A stretch of DNA of 64,000 nt from Pseudovirgaria hyperparasitica (lineage: Eukaryota > Ascomycota > Dothideomycetes > Acrospermales > Acrospermaceae), in NCBI RefSeq assembly GCF_010093815.1, contig NW_022985558.1, positions 1,466,274-1,530,273 of the forward strand, in the 5' to 3' direction. How positions within the stretch are numbered: position 1 is the first letter of the stretch; each line of letters opens with the position of its first letter. The position numbers and the translations under genes were made by a program. The notes beneath the pieces were generated by a model that was not told where the DNA came from, did no database searches, and saw only the letters and a list, made by a program, of their open reading frames with translations. Positions 21,960 to 34,707 of the stretch are shown here, piece by piece.

Positions 21960-23800
21960 GTTTTAGGACCGGCTACTCTCCGGGCTAGGGGTTATATAGT
22001 AGTAGTAGAGTAGCTTACGCACGACCCGCGTTTATTATTATTATTATCTATTTTAGGACCGGCTCTACCCTAGCCCATACAATTTTCCCTAACGCGAGTA
22101 TATAGGTCCTACGCCTAGCGACTTTCTTCTTTCTTAACTACCCTTACGCCTACTATCTTAATACCGCGTAGTAGCTACCACGATATTAGTAAACTCGCAT
22201 ACCACCTCGTAGCTTCTATACTATTATTATAAGCGCTCTAGGCCTAAATAGTTCTATTATAGAAGCCGGCGCCGTCTCGGCGGTAGCTATAGATACTAGA
22301 GATTAAGACCCTAATAATCGTCGCGCGTCTAGGCGCTAGGAACCAGCCGATCGCACCGTAAGTGGGTCCTATCCCTATACCGTTCCTTATACTAACTAGA
22401 TAGACTATTCCTCCTACCGCACCCCGATAGGCTAAGCCTATTTACTATATAGGGCTATATATTATAGAGGGTAACTCGTTAGAAGACGAGCGTACTAAGT
22501 CCGTGTACTTCGTATATCGTATATATATAAAGGCCCTAGAGAAAACTAGGGTACTTAGGTATATGCCGTCTCTACGCCGTGGCGGCGCCTACTAATCTTA
22601 GAGTGTAGCTATAAGCCTAGCCGTAGTACTAACTATATAAAGTACTATACGTCAAAGGGGACCTACTTATAGAATACTAAGGAGCTCGCTATATACCCGG
22701 CCTTATATAAGGCGTAGAGTCGTCTTAAAAAGTTTATACACGAGTTAGTTAATAATAACTTTAGCTATATAACGGATTATAGTAGTCGCGGCCTAGATCT
22801 AATAAAGCCTTTATCCGGTAAGTAGCCACGTATAAACTCTAAGTTCTACCGCCTATATAAGGACTATAAGTCTAACTTAGAGATTATCTACGTCGTGCGA
22901 TATAACGCTAGTATTATTAGTTAGGCTCCTATAACGCCTTATCGTGGTGCTATAACGTTATTTAAGCCGCCGTATTATAGTAGTAGTAACCGTAGCTAGA
23001 TTAGTAGCGTAATTCACTAGATAAATTAGTATATATCCTATAACGAGGCCTAGATAGGTAAGCTACACACTAGTATCGGCACCTTATAGATATATAAGCT
23101 TTATAAGTCTAAATACCTATTCTAACGCGTAACGTAGGGTACTATATAGTAAGTTACGTCTAGGTTAGCCCGCCTAGCGGAGCTACTATCTTACCGCCTT
23201 ATTACTTAGGTAGTTATAGAGGATAAGGAGCCCTTATTAGGTAGTAGCCGCTTGCGCCGACCCCGGCCTATAGGCTATAGGGAGTCGCCGACTCGGAGCT
23301 CTCGCTATCGCCCTATTAGGCCCCCCCGGCTCCCTATCGCCGCCCCTCCTCGTGAGTCCTCGCCGTCTTATTATTAGCCCTAGACCCCTCCTCGCTACCG
23401 TGACCGCTCCTAGTCCTACGAGCGTTATAGCCGGTCTTCTACCTACCGCGATTAGTCTCCCCGCCGTTATAACTAGTTATATAACTATCGGGACTAGTCG
23501 TACGACCGTCGCCGTCACTCGGGTAGCTATTAGTACCATTCCTATAAGGATCGTTAAGCGTCACGCCGCTATTAGTCGCTAGTCTACCCCCGCTATAACC
23601 CTCCCGCGGATAAGTATAACTCGCCCTTACTACCCGCCTAGATTAATGGCCGCTATTATTATTAGGAGACGGCCTAGAGGAGGACTAGGTAACTAACCTT
23701 ATATTAGGATTTACGGATAAGGACGGCACCGGCCCTAGCGCCGTGTAAACCTAGGGTAGGGCTAGGTAAATAACCTTTTTATATCTTAAGGCGGGTGTTA
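21960..23800 (+). pseudogene. E antisense ORF remnant, basic Ser/Arg/Pro/Tyr-rich C-terminus
   Basis: A long plus-strand frame, opposite to E's pol, starts near the 3' LTR and converges on the pol end. Its middle, near 22600-22660, has a Cys/Tyr cluster with C-x2-C-like spacing. Beyond it comes a Lys/Asn-rich part and then, from about 23230, a strongly basic segment rich in Arg, Ser, Pro and Tyr. That segment resembles low-complexity RNA-binding tails. A separate 76-codon open stretch at 23352-23582 is in another frame and is probably a by-product of the GC-rich sequence. I know no family for the product. Broken, but fewer breaks per kb than in the D or A1 antisense regions. Confidence 0.5.
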
Positions 23801-23929
23801 GTTTATTATTAGGTTATACTAGGTACTAGCGTTTAGCGTTTATTTCTTTCTTTTCTAAAATCTCTACTCTTATATTAGGTTATCGGGGCCGCCGTAGGCC
23901 TATAATAGTAGAGTAATATTACTACTTAG

Positions 23930-26900
23930 GGATATATTAGAGTCGTAGGCCGTTATATAATCGAGCGTCGCTATATCTAGACTCGAACCGGTCTAGCGCC
24001 TTAGTATCTTCTACGTCCTCGAGTAGAACCTATATTAGTTATAACTAACCTTTCTACTTTATAAGTACCTATCGCTTATTCCGCCCCCGTATATTTTTTA
24101 TATATAGAATGTCCTTAACCTTATACTCCGCGATGTCCTCGTCTACTTTATTAAGCTTAAGTACCGGGCCTAGGCAGGTATTAAGCCGCTCTTAGCTAGG
24201 TAGGGGGTCCTCTATAGCGCGCTCGATAAGGCTTATATAGACCGTTTTATAAAGGTCTCTAGGGAGGTCGAGGGTTACTATTAAGAGAGTAGATTAGGCT
24301 ATAACCTAGTATTTTACCTATAGCTAGTTAAGCTTCTAGCTTAGGTGGTTAGTCTTCACGTTCCGAAGGGAGAACTATACTATATCGCTAACCTTAAAAC
24401 GCTCGGCCGGGTGTCGTGACCGGTTTACCGAGTCTTAGGAGCGCTACTCGGCCTAGATAATAGCCGCTTAAGCTAAGGTAGTACCGTCCTAAAGATATTT
24501 AAGGAAATTCATAGCCCGACCTTTCGCTAAGGTCGTAGAGGCGTTAGAGAGTAGCTACCGTGGTAATAGTTCGACGTAGTATCCGTTTAGGAGTAAGTTT
24601 AGTACTATACCGGTTACTAATAAGGTATGGTTATTAAGAGTAAGCTAATATACTAGAAGATATTCCGGCTAGTTAGTTTACTTAAAAGTTACTATAACGC
24701 GTAGTACGGCCTATACCTCCTAGTTCGCACGCTTAGTACTACCGTCCATCTACGGGTAGTAGGCCGTAGAGAGGTCCTAGCGTATACCTATTATAGAGTA
24801 GAGGGTTATCTAGAACTACCTAAGCTAGTCCGAGCTCTAGTCCGTGATTATTAACTAGGGGAACCCCTAGAAACGCTACCACGTGTTACGGAACCGCATA
24901 GCGTAGTCCTTAGCTACTATAGAGGTTATCGCCTCTAGCTAAATAAACTTTAAGAGCTAGTCCGTAATAATAAGAAGATATTAGGGCCGGGACGGGTCCG
25001 ATTAGGGGAGGTCGGTTATAAAATCCATAGAAATTTAGGACTAGAACTAGTCCGGCGTTAGAAGAGGCTAGAGGAGGCTAGGGGCCTTACGTCGGTTTAT
25101 ATGGGCCCTATAGTAGTTATAGTTTCGTATGAACTACCGGATATTAGTCTATATCCGCTTCTAGTAGTACTCCCGCTAAATAGCTATATAAGTCTTATTC
25201 TTACTAGGATAGCCCGCGAGGGGGGAGGTATAGGACTTCTAGATAATGGTCGTGGTAAGGGATTTCTACTCGGGCACCTAAATAACCCCCCGCTATATTA
25301 GTATTCCGTATACCGATATAGCGTAGTCTATAATCTATTTAGTAGTAAGCGCCTCCGGTAGGAAGAGGCGTGCCCTATCTACCACGGCCCTATAGCGGGC
25401 CTAGTATACCGGGACTAACCGAATAGCCTAGTCCTAGAGCTCCTAGAGGTAGGGGTTAGTAAAGATACTTTATCCCTAGAGGAGATAGGACTCCCCGGAG
25501 CGGGTACTTACTAGTACTATTCTAATGGCCCGTGGGGTTATAAGCCGTCCCCTTAGGAGGGACTTTTTAGATAAGTTCTAGTTACGGTAGCTTAGGGTAT
25601 CTAGGCGGGCCGCCTAGAATCCCGGCTAGTATATAAGGTTATAGTTAAATAGTATAAGCTAGTCGGACTATCGTTACTACTATAGAATAAGAAGGTAAGA
25701 CTTAGTAAAGTACTTAAGGTTTTTATAGTCCGTATAGACTATAAAGGGGCGGTAGATACTTTAGAGCTTAGGTTCCCACGCCTAGAGGTACTAAACTACT
25801 ATAAGGAGCTTCTTATTATAGATCGTATAGTTCCGCTAAGCGGCCATAAGGGCCGCGGAATAGTAGGCTACCGGGTACTAAATACCCCGAACCTTTTAGG
25901 ACAGGTATCTACCTATTACGTATCTAGAGTAATCCGCCTCGACTATTATATCGCGTATCTCGTCCTAGGACTAGAGGATTAGCCTAGTAATAAAAGCGTT
26001 CTTTAGCGTATTAAACGCGCGGTCCTCGGCCAGGCCCTAGTAGAAGGCCGTCCCGGTCTTAGTAAGGGCGTAGAGTAGGGCCGCTATAGTAGAGAAGTTA
26101 GAGAGGAAGTTATAGTAGAAGTTTATAAACCTAATAAACTACTAGACGCCCCGGACCGTAGTCGGGGGCTTCTAGTCCCGGATAGCGGTGATCTTCTCCG
26201 GGTTAGGGCGGATTAACTCCCTAGCGGTAATAACGTAACCTAGATACCGGACCTCCTTAGTAGCGAAACAGTATTTAGTAAGGTTATAGTAAAGGTCCGC
26301 CTTTATAAGGAGAGATAGGATAGTTTTTATAGCGGCCTAGTAGTCTTCTAATATACCCGGGGTATATATAAGGATATTATCGAGATACGCTATATAGGTA
26401 ACCCTAAGAACCCCGCTTAGTACCCCGTTAATATAGTACTAGAAGAAGGTAGAGGCGCCGGAGAGACTAAAAGGGAGAACTATCTATTTAAAGAGGCCGA
26501 ACCGGGTATAGAAGGCCGTCTTATGTTCGTCCCTAGCGGCGACCCGTAGTTTATAAAATACCGCCCGGATATCTACCTTACTAAACCACGACGTATTACT
26601 AATAGTATATAGAGTCTCGCGTATAAGTAGTAGCGGGTATCGGTCCTATTCGGTAATACTATTAAGGGCCCTATAGTTAATATATAGCCGCTACTTCTCT
26701 CCCGGCTTAGAGATAAGAAGTACTAGCGCCCTAGCCGCTAAGGAGCTAGCCCGTATCTATCCCTTATCTATAAGATCCGTAAGCTAGCGATAGAGCTCTA
26801 CGAGTTATTCCCGAGATATAGTATAGAGTGGTCTCTAGGGGAGGTTTATAGAGGTTCCCGCTAGTATAGACTTAATATAGATATAGTAGTTAGTGTTCCC

Positions 26901-27600
26901 TCTATAGGGAGGTAGCGCCGACGCCTTTTCCTTATTAAAGAGATTACGGTAGACGTATAGCGTTAATAGAAGCGGGCGCCTATCCTCCGTAAGCTCGGTC
27001 GTATCCTAGTTGGGTACCGGAGGTAACTAGGGAAGTATAAGTTATAGAAGGCGGGTAACGTTATAGATACTAGTAGCGACTACTCGCCCACGGCGGTAAG
27101 CCGTCTCTAGACCCCTAGGAATACGGCCCTTCTCGGTAAGGACCTAGATACTTATTAGGCGCCTATAGGTATTAATATCCCGGGCTATAAGGCCGTAGGC
27201 GTGGTAAAGTATAATTTCGCCTATGCGTATATCGATAACGGCGCCGGCATAGTAGAGCCACGGACTCCTAAGGATAAGGTCCCGGTCTAGCCTAGATACT
27301 ATATAGGCGGTAAGGCGTTATCGCCACCCCGCGATATTATACTAGATAGTAATAACTTCCGTGATCTCCGGTTCTAACGCTCCGTTAGCGGCGAGAGCTA
27401 CTTAATAATATAGAACTAAGATACGCGACTTAGCTACGTCCGCTATAAGCGCCGGGCTAACTACCGCGAAACACTCGCACCCTATATCTACTAAGGCGTC
27501 TATATACTTCCTATTCTAGAGGAATAGCGATATAACGGGTAGAGGTCTATCTATAATCTAAGCGGGCGCGCTATCCTCTAGGTCGGAGCTGTTATCCGGG
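23930..27600 (-). pseudogene. E pol: protease, RT, RNase H, integrase, chromodomain
   Basis: Minus-strand order: protease region about 27600-27050 (less certain); RT about 26900-25950 with a YLDN (YLDD-type) block near 26395-26370; RNase H about 25950-25600; integrase about 25400-24150 with an MDFI-like core start near 25030. A chromodomain lies at about 24130-23930 (VLIKWKG-like block followed by EDVED and LDRFE). This chromodomain arrangement is typical of fungal chromoviruses. Fossil with many breaks. Confidence 0.72.
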
Positions 27601-27699
27601 TCGCCTATAGCTTCGTTTCTTACTAAATATAGTAACGTCCCCCGACCCGGGCTTTAGTAGAGGGCTATACTTCCCCCGCCTTAGAGTCGGAATTAGTAT

Positions 27700-28930
27700 T
27701 ATTCTAAGCTAGGGCCGTAACCTTAAGCGCTCGTATATTAATAGTATTTAGATAGCCCTAGTATTAGTAGCTAGCCTAGCTATACCGGGTATATACGCCC
27801 GCCGTACGGCGCTTCTAGAATAAGTCCTTCGGGATCCATAAAGGAGTCTCTTTCTTCTTAACCCTATCTCTACCCTTCGCCGTTAGGGACGCGGCTTACT
27901 TCTTACCCTTTATCTTAACGGCCTTAATAGTAACCGCTAACATCGTCGTGTCGCCGTCCTTATCCTTACTAGACCTATTTTAAGGTGCGGTGCTTTACCT
28001 AGTACGGAGCCGGAATAACTCTATATCTATACCGATATCCTAAAGGCGGCCTATAGCGGCCTCGTACTAGTCTAGAAGGCCCCGGTTTAGGGCTACCGCC
28101 TAGGTCTCCTAGTTAAGGCCGTCCCGGAGCCGCATAAGCTTCTAGTTATCGGCCTAGTATATTCCCCTAGCCTCCTAGAGGGCGGTATAGAACTATACGA
28201 AGTACTCCGTGAACGGCTCCTTTACCTTTTATATAATTATATTTAACTACTAGAGGGCCCGCTCTTTAGCATGTGTGTCTCTAAACTAGAATTTAAGGTA
28301 GTCTAAGAACGCGTACGGGTTCTAGTCGCCGTTTAGCCCCCTAGTAGAATATATAGCGCTAACCCCCCTCTATACCTTAGGCGCTAGATTAGCCTAAATA
28401 AGGGCTATTTAGTCTCTATAGGTACCGATAAAGTTAGCGTCCTAGGTAATCTTATACCGTATCGTAATAGACTATATATAGAAGAGGGCCTTAGACCCGT
28501 CGTACGGGTCGCTAAGGGAGAGAGGCTTCCTCTTAGAAGCCCGGTCGAGTATAATATATAGTATAGGAAGTAGTAAGGCGGGAGCGCGCGTAGGAAAGGC
28601 TAGTTCGGGCCTATATAGGCGTTAGGGCGCTACCGGGGAGGAGTCGGGCTAGGGTAGGGACGAGTCGCTATAAGTTAAGGTAGCGGGAGTACGGCTATAT
28701 AACTCGACCGTAAGGAGGCGGGCGTCGATACGTTATAGAGCCGTATAGATACTATATTTAATATTAGATATCCGAGACTCGCTTACCGCTTAGACGGCCG
28801 TAATAGACTCGTGGATAGACCGTATCTCGTCCCGAAAGCTAAGGAAGGAGTTAGAGAGTTACCGCATTAGATTAGAGTCTTATAGGTTAAGACTATCTTA
28901 TACTATAAGGCCACGTATAGAAAGAGATAA
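27700..28930 (-). pseudogene. E gag
   Basis: The minus strand between the 5' LTR and protease reads as a charged, Ala/Arg/Glu-rich Gag-type region of about 400 codons. Assignment is by position and composition; the zinc knuckle was not securely located. Broken. Confidence 0.5.
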
Positions 28931-28945
28931 TTAAAGTTAAATTAA

Positions 28946-29147
28946 TGTAATGGATATAACCAAGGTATTACTATAATAGTAATTAAGATATATTATAATT
29001 TAACTTAGAGAGAATAGGGATAAGCCGTATGGTTATAGCTTTAAGTATAGTCTTAAGTAAGGTCACGTGATACCCCTATACTAGTCTCTATCCGTCCCGG
29101 CTCCGTTATGTAATGCTAGAGATAAGGCAAAGCCGAAGTCTATAACA
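28946..29147 (-). repeat. E 5' LTR
   Basis: A 202-bp partner of 21397-21598. It is followed by the AGTAG duplication and then the rest of D's LTR. Confidence 0.9.
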
Positions 29148-29152
29148 AGTAG
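29148..29152. repeat. Target duplication AGTAG of E, right copy
   Basis: Matches AGTAG at 21392-21396. In D's undisturbed right LTR the sequence reads straight through a single AGTAG (47880 region). Confidence 0.9.
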
Positions 29153-29353
29153 TGTAGTTAGATAGAATAATAGAGTGTATTCTATTATAGAACGAATTAC
29201 TACCGAACCCTTTTAGTAGGAATCTAAGAGTATATATATAAAGGGACGCCGATCTATCTAGCATGTAACTATTTACCGCCCTTTACGTTACCTCCTAACC
29301 CTATTAGCTAAGGTATATATAGGTTAGGTTCTATCTAAGGCTAAGTCCTAATA
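29153..29353 (-). repeat. D left (3') LTR, inner 201 bp
   Basis: Continues the LTR begun at 21370. The two parts add up to 228 bp, equal to the right LTR. It contains a block shared with 47980-48081 (CTATTTACCGCCCTT and CCTAACCCTATTAGCTAAGG). Ends CCTAATA (CCTAACA in the partner). Confidence 0.9.
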
Positions 29354-29899
29354 ATTATTCCTTCCCTCTAGGAAGCTACCCTTAGTAACCTAGATCGTTA
29401 TCTATCTCTATATCCCTATCCTAAGTCTCGTAAGACCTTAGTTAATCTCTATACTTCGTCTTAGATACTTACTAATATTTACCGATCTAAGATTTATATA
29501 AGCGTTTTCCTAATAAACTAGATTTTATCTATCTTAACTTCTTATATAGGTGAGATTACCTAATTAGGCCTAGCGTATCACATAATATAATTAGGTAAGC
29601 CCGGGTGCTACCTATATTAAAATCTTTTCTTAGAAATATTCCTTTCTTTAAAAAACTTCTTAACTCTTTATAGAGTTTTTTAGATTATTAGGTATATTAC
29701 CCGATCCTTATAGATATAGATTTATATAGATTTACTATAATTTAGTACGATTTACGCAATTTACTAATTTTCGTACCGTCCTTAGCTAGTAATAATATAA
29801 TTCGTAATAATCCGCATAAATTAATAATAATTATAATATAGTTTCCTAAAATCTCAATACTCTAAAGTAATTAGCGCGGAAATAGACGTCTTTAAATAA

Positions 29900-30870
29900 T
29901 CCCTATCTCGTATACGTTACTAATATATTAAAAGCTATTAATCTACCCCGACCTAGGCCGGGCTCTAATAATCTAGCTATATATTATTATAGTTATCGCT
30001 TTCCGTCGTATATTACTTACGGTAGTACTAAATCTATAATATACGGTACTTATATAACCAAGAAGCGTTATTACTTATAGGTAATTAAAGAAGTTTAAAG
30101 AACTTTACATAGATTTACTTATATTAGTATAGATTACTACTAGGCCTCTAGTAACCCCTACTAATAAGGAGCGTAGTACTACCAATCGCAACGCCTTAGA
30201 GAAGGCTTTCTACGAGCTATATATCTAAGGTAAGGGTTACGCCTAGGAGTATAATTCTAATAAGATCTATAAGGATTTATCGGAATCTACTATAGCTATT
30301 ATTACCGCGATTACTAGGTAATATCGTTTTCCTTAAATCGTTATAGATTCTTACTAATATATATTAATCTTAATAATAGTACTAAAATCTCTACTACTTC
30401 GGACTTCTTTCTATATACCGGCGATATTAAAATTCCTAGAAAAGGTTCTAGTAAAAAGGCTAAGGTTCCTTCCTCGCGTGTACTAAAGAACTATAAATTT
30501 AGGGAAGATAGCTCTAATCTAGAAGTTTCTATACTAAAGGTATATAGTTCTATACCGATCGTTAAATCTTTTCGCTAATTTATATAATTCTTAGCGTACC
30601 CGCGCCGGTCCGTCCCTCTCTATCCCGGGTTCTACCGCTCTATAGGTTTCTATAGAGGAGTTTATAGCTATAAGGCGCGCTATATAGAATTTATAGCGTC
30701 GGAACGAAAGGCTAGAGACTTATATTATAAAGCTCTATACTATGCTAAACAAGAACTAGCGGAAGAAATTAGATATAACTATCGCGGTAATTAGTACTTC
30801 TACTCCTACTCCGACTTAATTAGTTTAGATCTATACTAATTAATACTAATATATCTCTTTTATCTAGCGT
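29900..30870 (+). pseudogene. D antisense ORF remnant
   Basis: In D's 3' region a plus-strand frame, opposite to pol, can be followed over about 950 bp. One clean stretch lies at about 30390-30560 (TSDFFLYTGD..., then Lys/Ser-rich). A later part is charged and helix-like near 30680-30780. It converges on pol, as do the antisense frames of A and E. The opposite strand also has some open stretches here, so strand choice is less certain than in A and E. No family recognised. Broken. Confidence 0.4.
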
Positions 30871-30879
30871 TTTTAGTTT

Positions 30880-31370
30880 TTCGGTTTTAATTTTAAAGCG
30901 ATCTTACTTCTTCTAGATAGATTAGTACGAGTTTATATAGATCTATATAGATCTTTATATTTTCTTTTAGCTTTCTTAATTTTATCTTTCTTTAATAATA
31001 ACTTCTTTAATCTCTTTAGTAATCTATACTAATCTATACTAATTAGTACCGATTTTCGATGTCCATTTCTCTTAGTAAATTATTTTTCTAAGTCTCTTTT
31101 TTAGTTAAATTTTTTAAAGTTCTAAGTTCGAACTTTCTAAGGAAGTTCCTTAATTCCTTAGAATATTTTAAAGATCTATATCTCTTTTACCTTCTTCCTT
31201 TTAGACAGCCATCCTTAGCGCTAAACTATACTAAAAAACGTTAAATCACCATACTTTAGTATAATTCTCTACGATTCCGCGGCTTCCTTTACTAATCGCT
31301 ACTTATATACTAATATCGCTACTTTACTAATATTTATTATAGGTTCCTAAGTATCTTTATTAGTATAAGG
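30880..31370. other. D 3' region, no gene seen
   Basis: AT-rich sequence between the antisense frame and the CA/TG-retaining patch. I see no convincing reading frame, repeat or RNA gene. Confidence 0.4.
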
Positions 31371-31479
31371 AGGCGGGCTCTACGCACCAACTAACTATAC
31401 TAAAAGGACCGAATCTTGAAGCTACTACTTCAAGGGTGGAGCACACTACTTATATACGACTACTATACACATATATAAT

Positions 31480-34142
31480 CAACTGGCAGGCCACGTGCTC
31501 CTCACGTGTCTAACAATTAGGATTATATCCTTTCTAATAAATTTTATATAGCCACGTGCTATCTTCGGCGCGTTACTAGCTAAGTATCTACTTAACTTCG
31601 TAGATATCTATACCTTCTTATATAACTACTTTATATAGTATCTATTCGGAACGATCCGGTAATAATAAGGCATGAAATGGCTCGAGAAGCGTAATATAGA
31701 ATATATTATATAACTTTAACATAGGAGGGAGTTATAACTCGTACGTCTAGTTATTAATTACACGAGTAATCTTATATAGACCTATTATTATATAGTTAAG
31801 CTTCTTCTTTAGCCTAATACTATAAATATTCTTACTATTTAGTAAAACTTTATCCCTAAAATTAAAGATTATAGGTTTTCTACCCTTATTATAGTGCGAT
31901 TTACTATAATTCGTAGTATCTTATGGTAACTTTATAACGCTTCGTTACGTTTAGAATAGTTCTATAGTAATTTCTATTACTTTAATATTAGGTTATTCTA
32001 CTTTAAACTAAGTCCCTAAGAACTATATATTATGGTTCCGACCTAAGTTTACTTTAAATAGACTTACGTAGGTTAACGTATATCGGCTATTATTATACGC
32101 GAATTCCGCGATATAGACTAACCTTATCTAGTTATCCTACTTATAGTTATAATATACGTGTAAATACGCCTCGACTATCTAATTCTACCGCTCTATCTAT
32201 CTATCTATTTATAGATAGAACGTAGTACTAAGTTTCCGCTTAATTCCTAGCGTATAGTAGAAATCCTTCTAAAATTTAGACGTTATCTACGGACCTCTAT
32301 CCGAAACTATACCGTTTAGTATACTATAGAGCCGGACTACGTTACGGAGTAGTATATCTATAAGATCCGGTACTTAGATTATCTTTCTTATAGGGATATA
32401 GTATAATATCTTTATAAATCTATCTAGAACTATAAGTAAACTATTATAAATATACCTAGAATACTTACTTAGGGGTAGATCTATAATAAAATCCATGGAT
32501 AATTCCTTCTATGCCTCCTTTAGTATAGGTAATAGCCTTAATTCGCTATATAGTAAGTATCTACATACTTTCGTATGCTAGTAAACGTTATATATTTTTA
32601 TATAGTCTTTTATATATTTATAAAGACCCGGCTAGTCGTACGTCCTTTAAATTAAATTCACCGTTCTTATAATACTAAAGTACTCTACTAACACGTAATC
32701 GTACTATTCCCTTAAAATATTAATTTATAAGCCGCCTTCCGGCACGTAGAGTCGGCCTTAGAAGTAGATCGCGTCTAATTATCGTTCCTACCTTAATAAC
32801 CATAGCGGATCTATAGCGCTTTCTTTTATACTTATAACTTTCTTTACTAATATATCGGAATTCTAGGTAGATTTAATTAAGTCTTTAAGGGTTTTCTTAG
32901 TTTCTTAGATATTTATTTAGATTACTTAATACCCGCTCTAATTCCCGCGGAGAATCGCCGAAAGTGTCCTAGCTTCTAGCATTCTATTAGATAACTAGTC
33001 TTATAGTATCTAAAGTATAGTATAGTCTAACTTACACCGACTATCTACGTTATTCTATAACGATTTCTTATAATCTTTACGCCGCGATAGAGGATTAGCT
33101 TTATTCTCTCTTCTAGCTTTATATAAGATTTTAAAGTTAAATATTAATATCTACTTAGCCTAATATACTTATTAGTAATTAAGGACCTTAGTCGATATAA
33201 AGTAACGTAGATTTACATAATCTAATAATAATTCAATCTAATATACGGAGCCTTCTAAATAATATTACTATTACTTAAAACTCTTAATAATTATAAGTAG
33301 TTCCTAGTTATACGTGTTATAACGCGTCTCTATATCCGCTATTTTATAGGAAAAGAAAGCGACCGGGTACTATTACACCTTATCTTTCATACCTATATAC
33401 GGTTAACTAATAATTCTAGTAATTATAAATCCTAACGCGTTAGTTTTAACCCGAATATACTTCTTAGAATTAAAATACCTAAGAATCGGCGTAGTTATAA
33501 AGTAATTCTTTAACGATCGGAACGTATCTCACGCTTCCGGCGTTAACTATATCTCGACCGACTTAGCTTTACGCTATACTCGCCCACCTATAGAGATTTT
33601 ACCGCCATTCTCTATAAGTTTATTAAGCGGCGCCGTAATTCATAAGAAGTCTATAATAAATTTATAATAATAGTTTACGAAACCTATAAATATTCTAATT
33701 TAACATATAGTAGTAGGTTCTAGCCATTCTATGATAGTCTTTACACGCTCCGGCTCTATTTTTAGGCCGCTATATATTATAATAAAGCCGAGAAACCTAA
33801 CTTCTTATTAGTGAAACTTATATTTAGATAATTTTACGTAGAGTTTATACTACCTTAGATAATTTAGTACTAATTTCACGTATTCTTTATAATCCTATAT
33901 GCTATTGGAGTAAATTAGTATATTATCGAGATAAACTACGTAAATCACGTTAAGTAATCCTACGAGTATAGTGTTAATATATCCTTAGAACGCTTCTAGC
34001 GTATTTATTAGCCTGAATAGTATAATAGTATACTTAAAATAACTATATCTAGTCCGAAATGCGGTTTTCTACTTATCTCCGCGACTAATTCGAAGCTAGT
34101 AATATATATCTCGTAAATCTAGCTTTATAAAGTACTTTACTA
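31480..34142 (-). pseudogene. D pol 3' part: end of RT, RNase H, integrase, chromodomain
   Basis: Minus-strand order: RT from the B2 junction with a VYLDNILIY-like block near 33950-33918; RNase H about 33600-33200; integrase about 33050-31650 with an MDFI-like core start near 32496; FYITLLEPFHAL-like linker near 31690. A chromodomain remnant (YEVKQIL ... KGYNP-like) lies at about 31590-31480. The pol 5' part is at 45559-46450, beyond B2. Fossil with many breaks. Confidence 0.7.
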
Positions 34143-34511
34143 TGGTGAGCCATCGCTACGTGTGTCCCTTTTTATAAATGGCTGTATTCTTAGTATAGTA
34201 GTCGCGACGAACTCACAAGTATCTCTCCTAGGTATTATAAGTTCTCTTTAAACGCACGACTTCTTATTAGTTCTCTTTTACGATAGGACGGGTCTATATA
34301 ATACTCTTAATTAATTCTTTAATAGCTAAGCCTAATAATTAATACCTATAGAGGCCCATGAACGTAAGAAAAGGTTAAATTATCGAATATTAGTGATGGG
34401 GGAAGCGTGCCGAGTAGAATGACCGAGGAAAACGCCCTCCTTAAATATATAATAAAGCCATATAATCGAGCCAGGGATATATACATATGGGGCTATAGGA
34501 GCGGCCTTCCA
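34143..34511 (-). repeat. B2 3' LTR
   Basis: A 369-bp repeat. Its outer end, TGGTGAGCC, is the least altered of the four B LTRs and defines the element end. Confidence 0.9.
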
Positions 34512-34659
34512 TATATACCTCCCCGGCCTATAGAACTACTACCCTTAGTAGTATAGTAACCGTGTAAGAAACCGTGTAAAGAACGCCTAAAAGAAAGACC
34601 TTAATATAAATAAAATGCGCCCCTAGTAAACCTCTTGGCGCGGGTAAACCTTAGCCCGG

Positions 34660-34692
34660 ATTATTAGTTAAGGGTAGCCCTTAACTAATAAT
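34660..34692. repeat. Hairpin H1 of B2
   Basis: A 15-nt perfect inverted repeat, identical in sequence and position to H1 of B1. Confidence 0.85.
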
Positions 34693-34707
34693 TAGGTAGG
34701 CTTTTAG

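Larger units (their letters stand above)
21397..29147 (-). mobile_element. E, Ty3/Gypsy chromovirus (7,751 bp)
   Basis: E is bounded by 202-bp LTRs (21397-21598 and 28946-29147) with TG...CA ends, and flanked by the 5-bp duplication AGTAG (21392-21396 and 29148-29152). It is inserted in D's LTR. Minus-strand order: 5' LTR, gag, protease, RT, RNase H, integrase, chromodomain, a 3' region with a long antisense reading frame, and 3' LTR. It is more GC- and CpG-rich than F, in line with later arrival. Structurally whole; frames broken many times. Confidence 0.9.

Noticed and set aside
23352-23582. 76-codon plus-strand ORF in E as a gene
   Set aside because: It is out of frame with the better supported antisense reading of E; Thr/Ile/Val-rich composition looks like a frame-shifted shadow of Arg/Ser/Tyr-rich coding sequence.
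25101-25301. 66-codon plus-strand ORF
   Set aside because: Antisense to the E integrase core; chance open frame.
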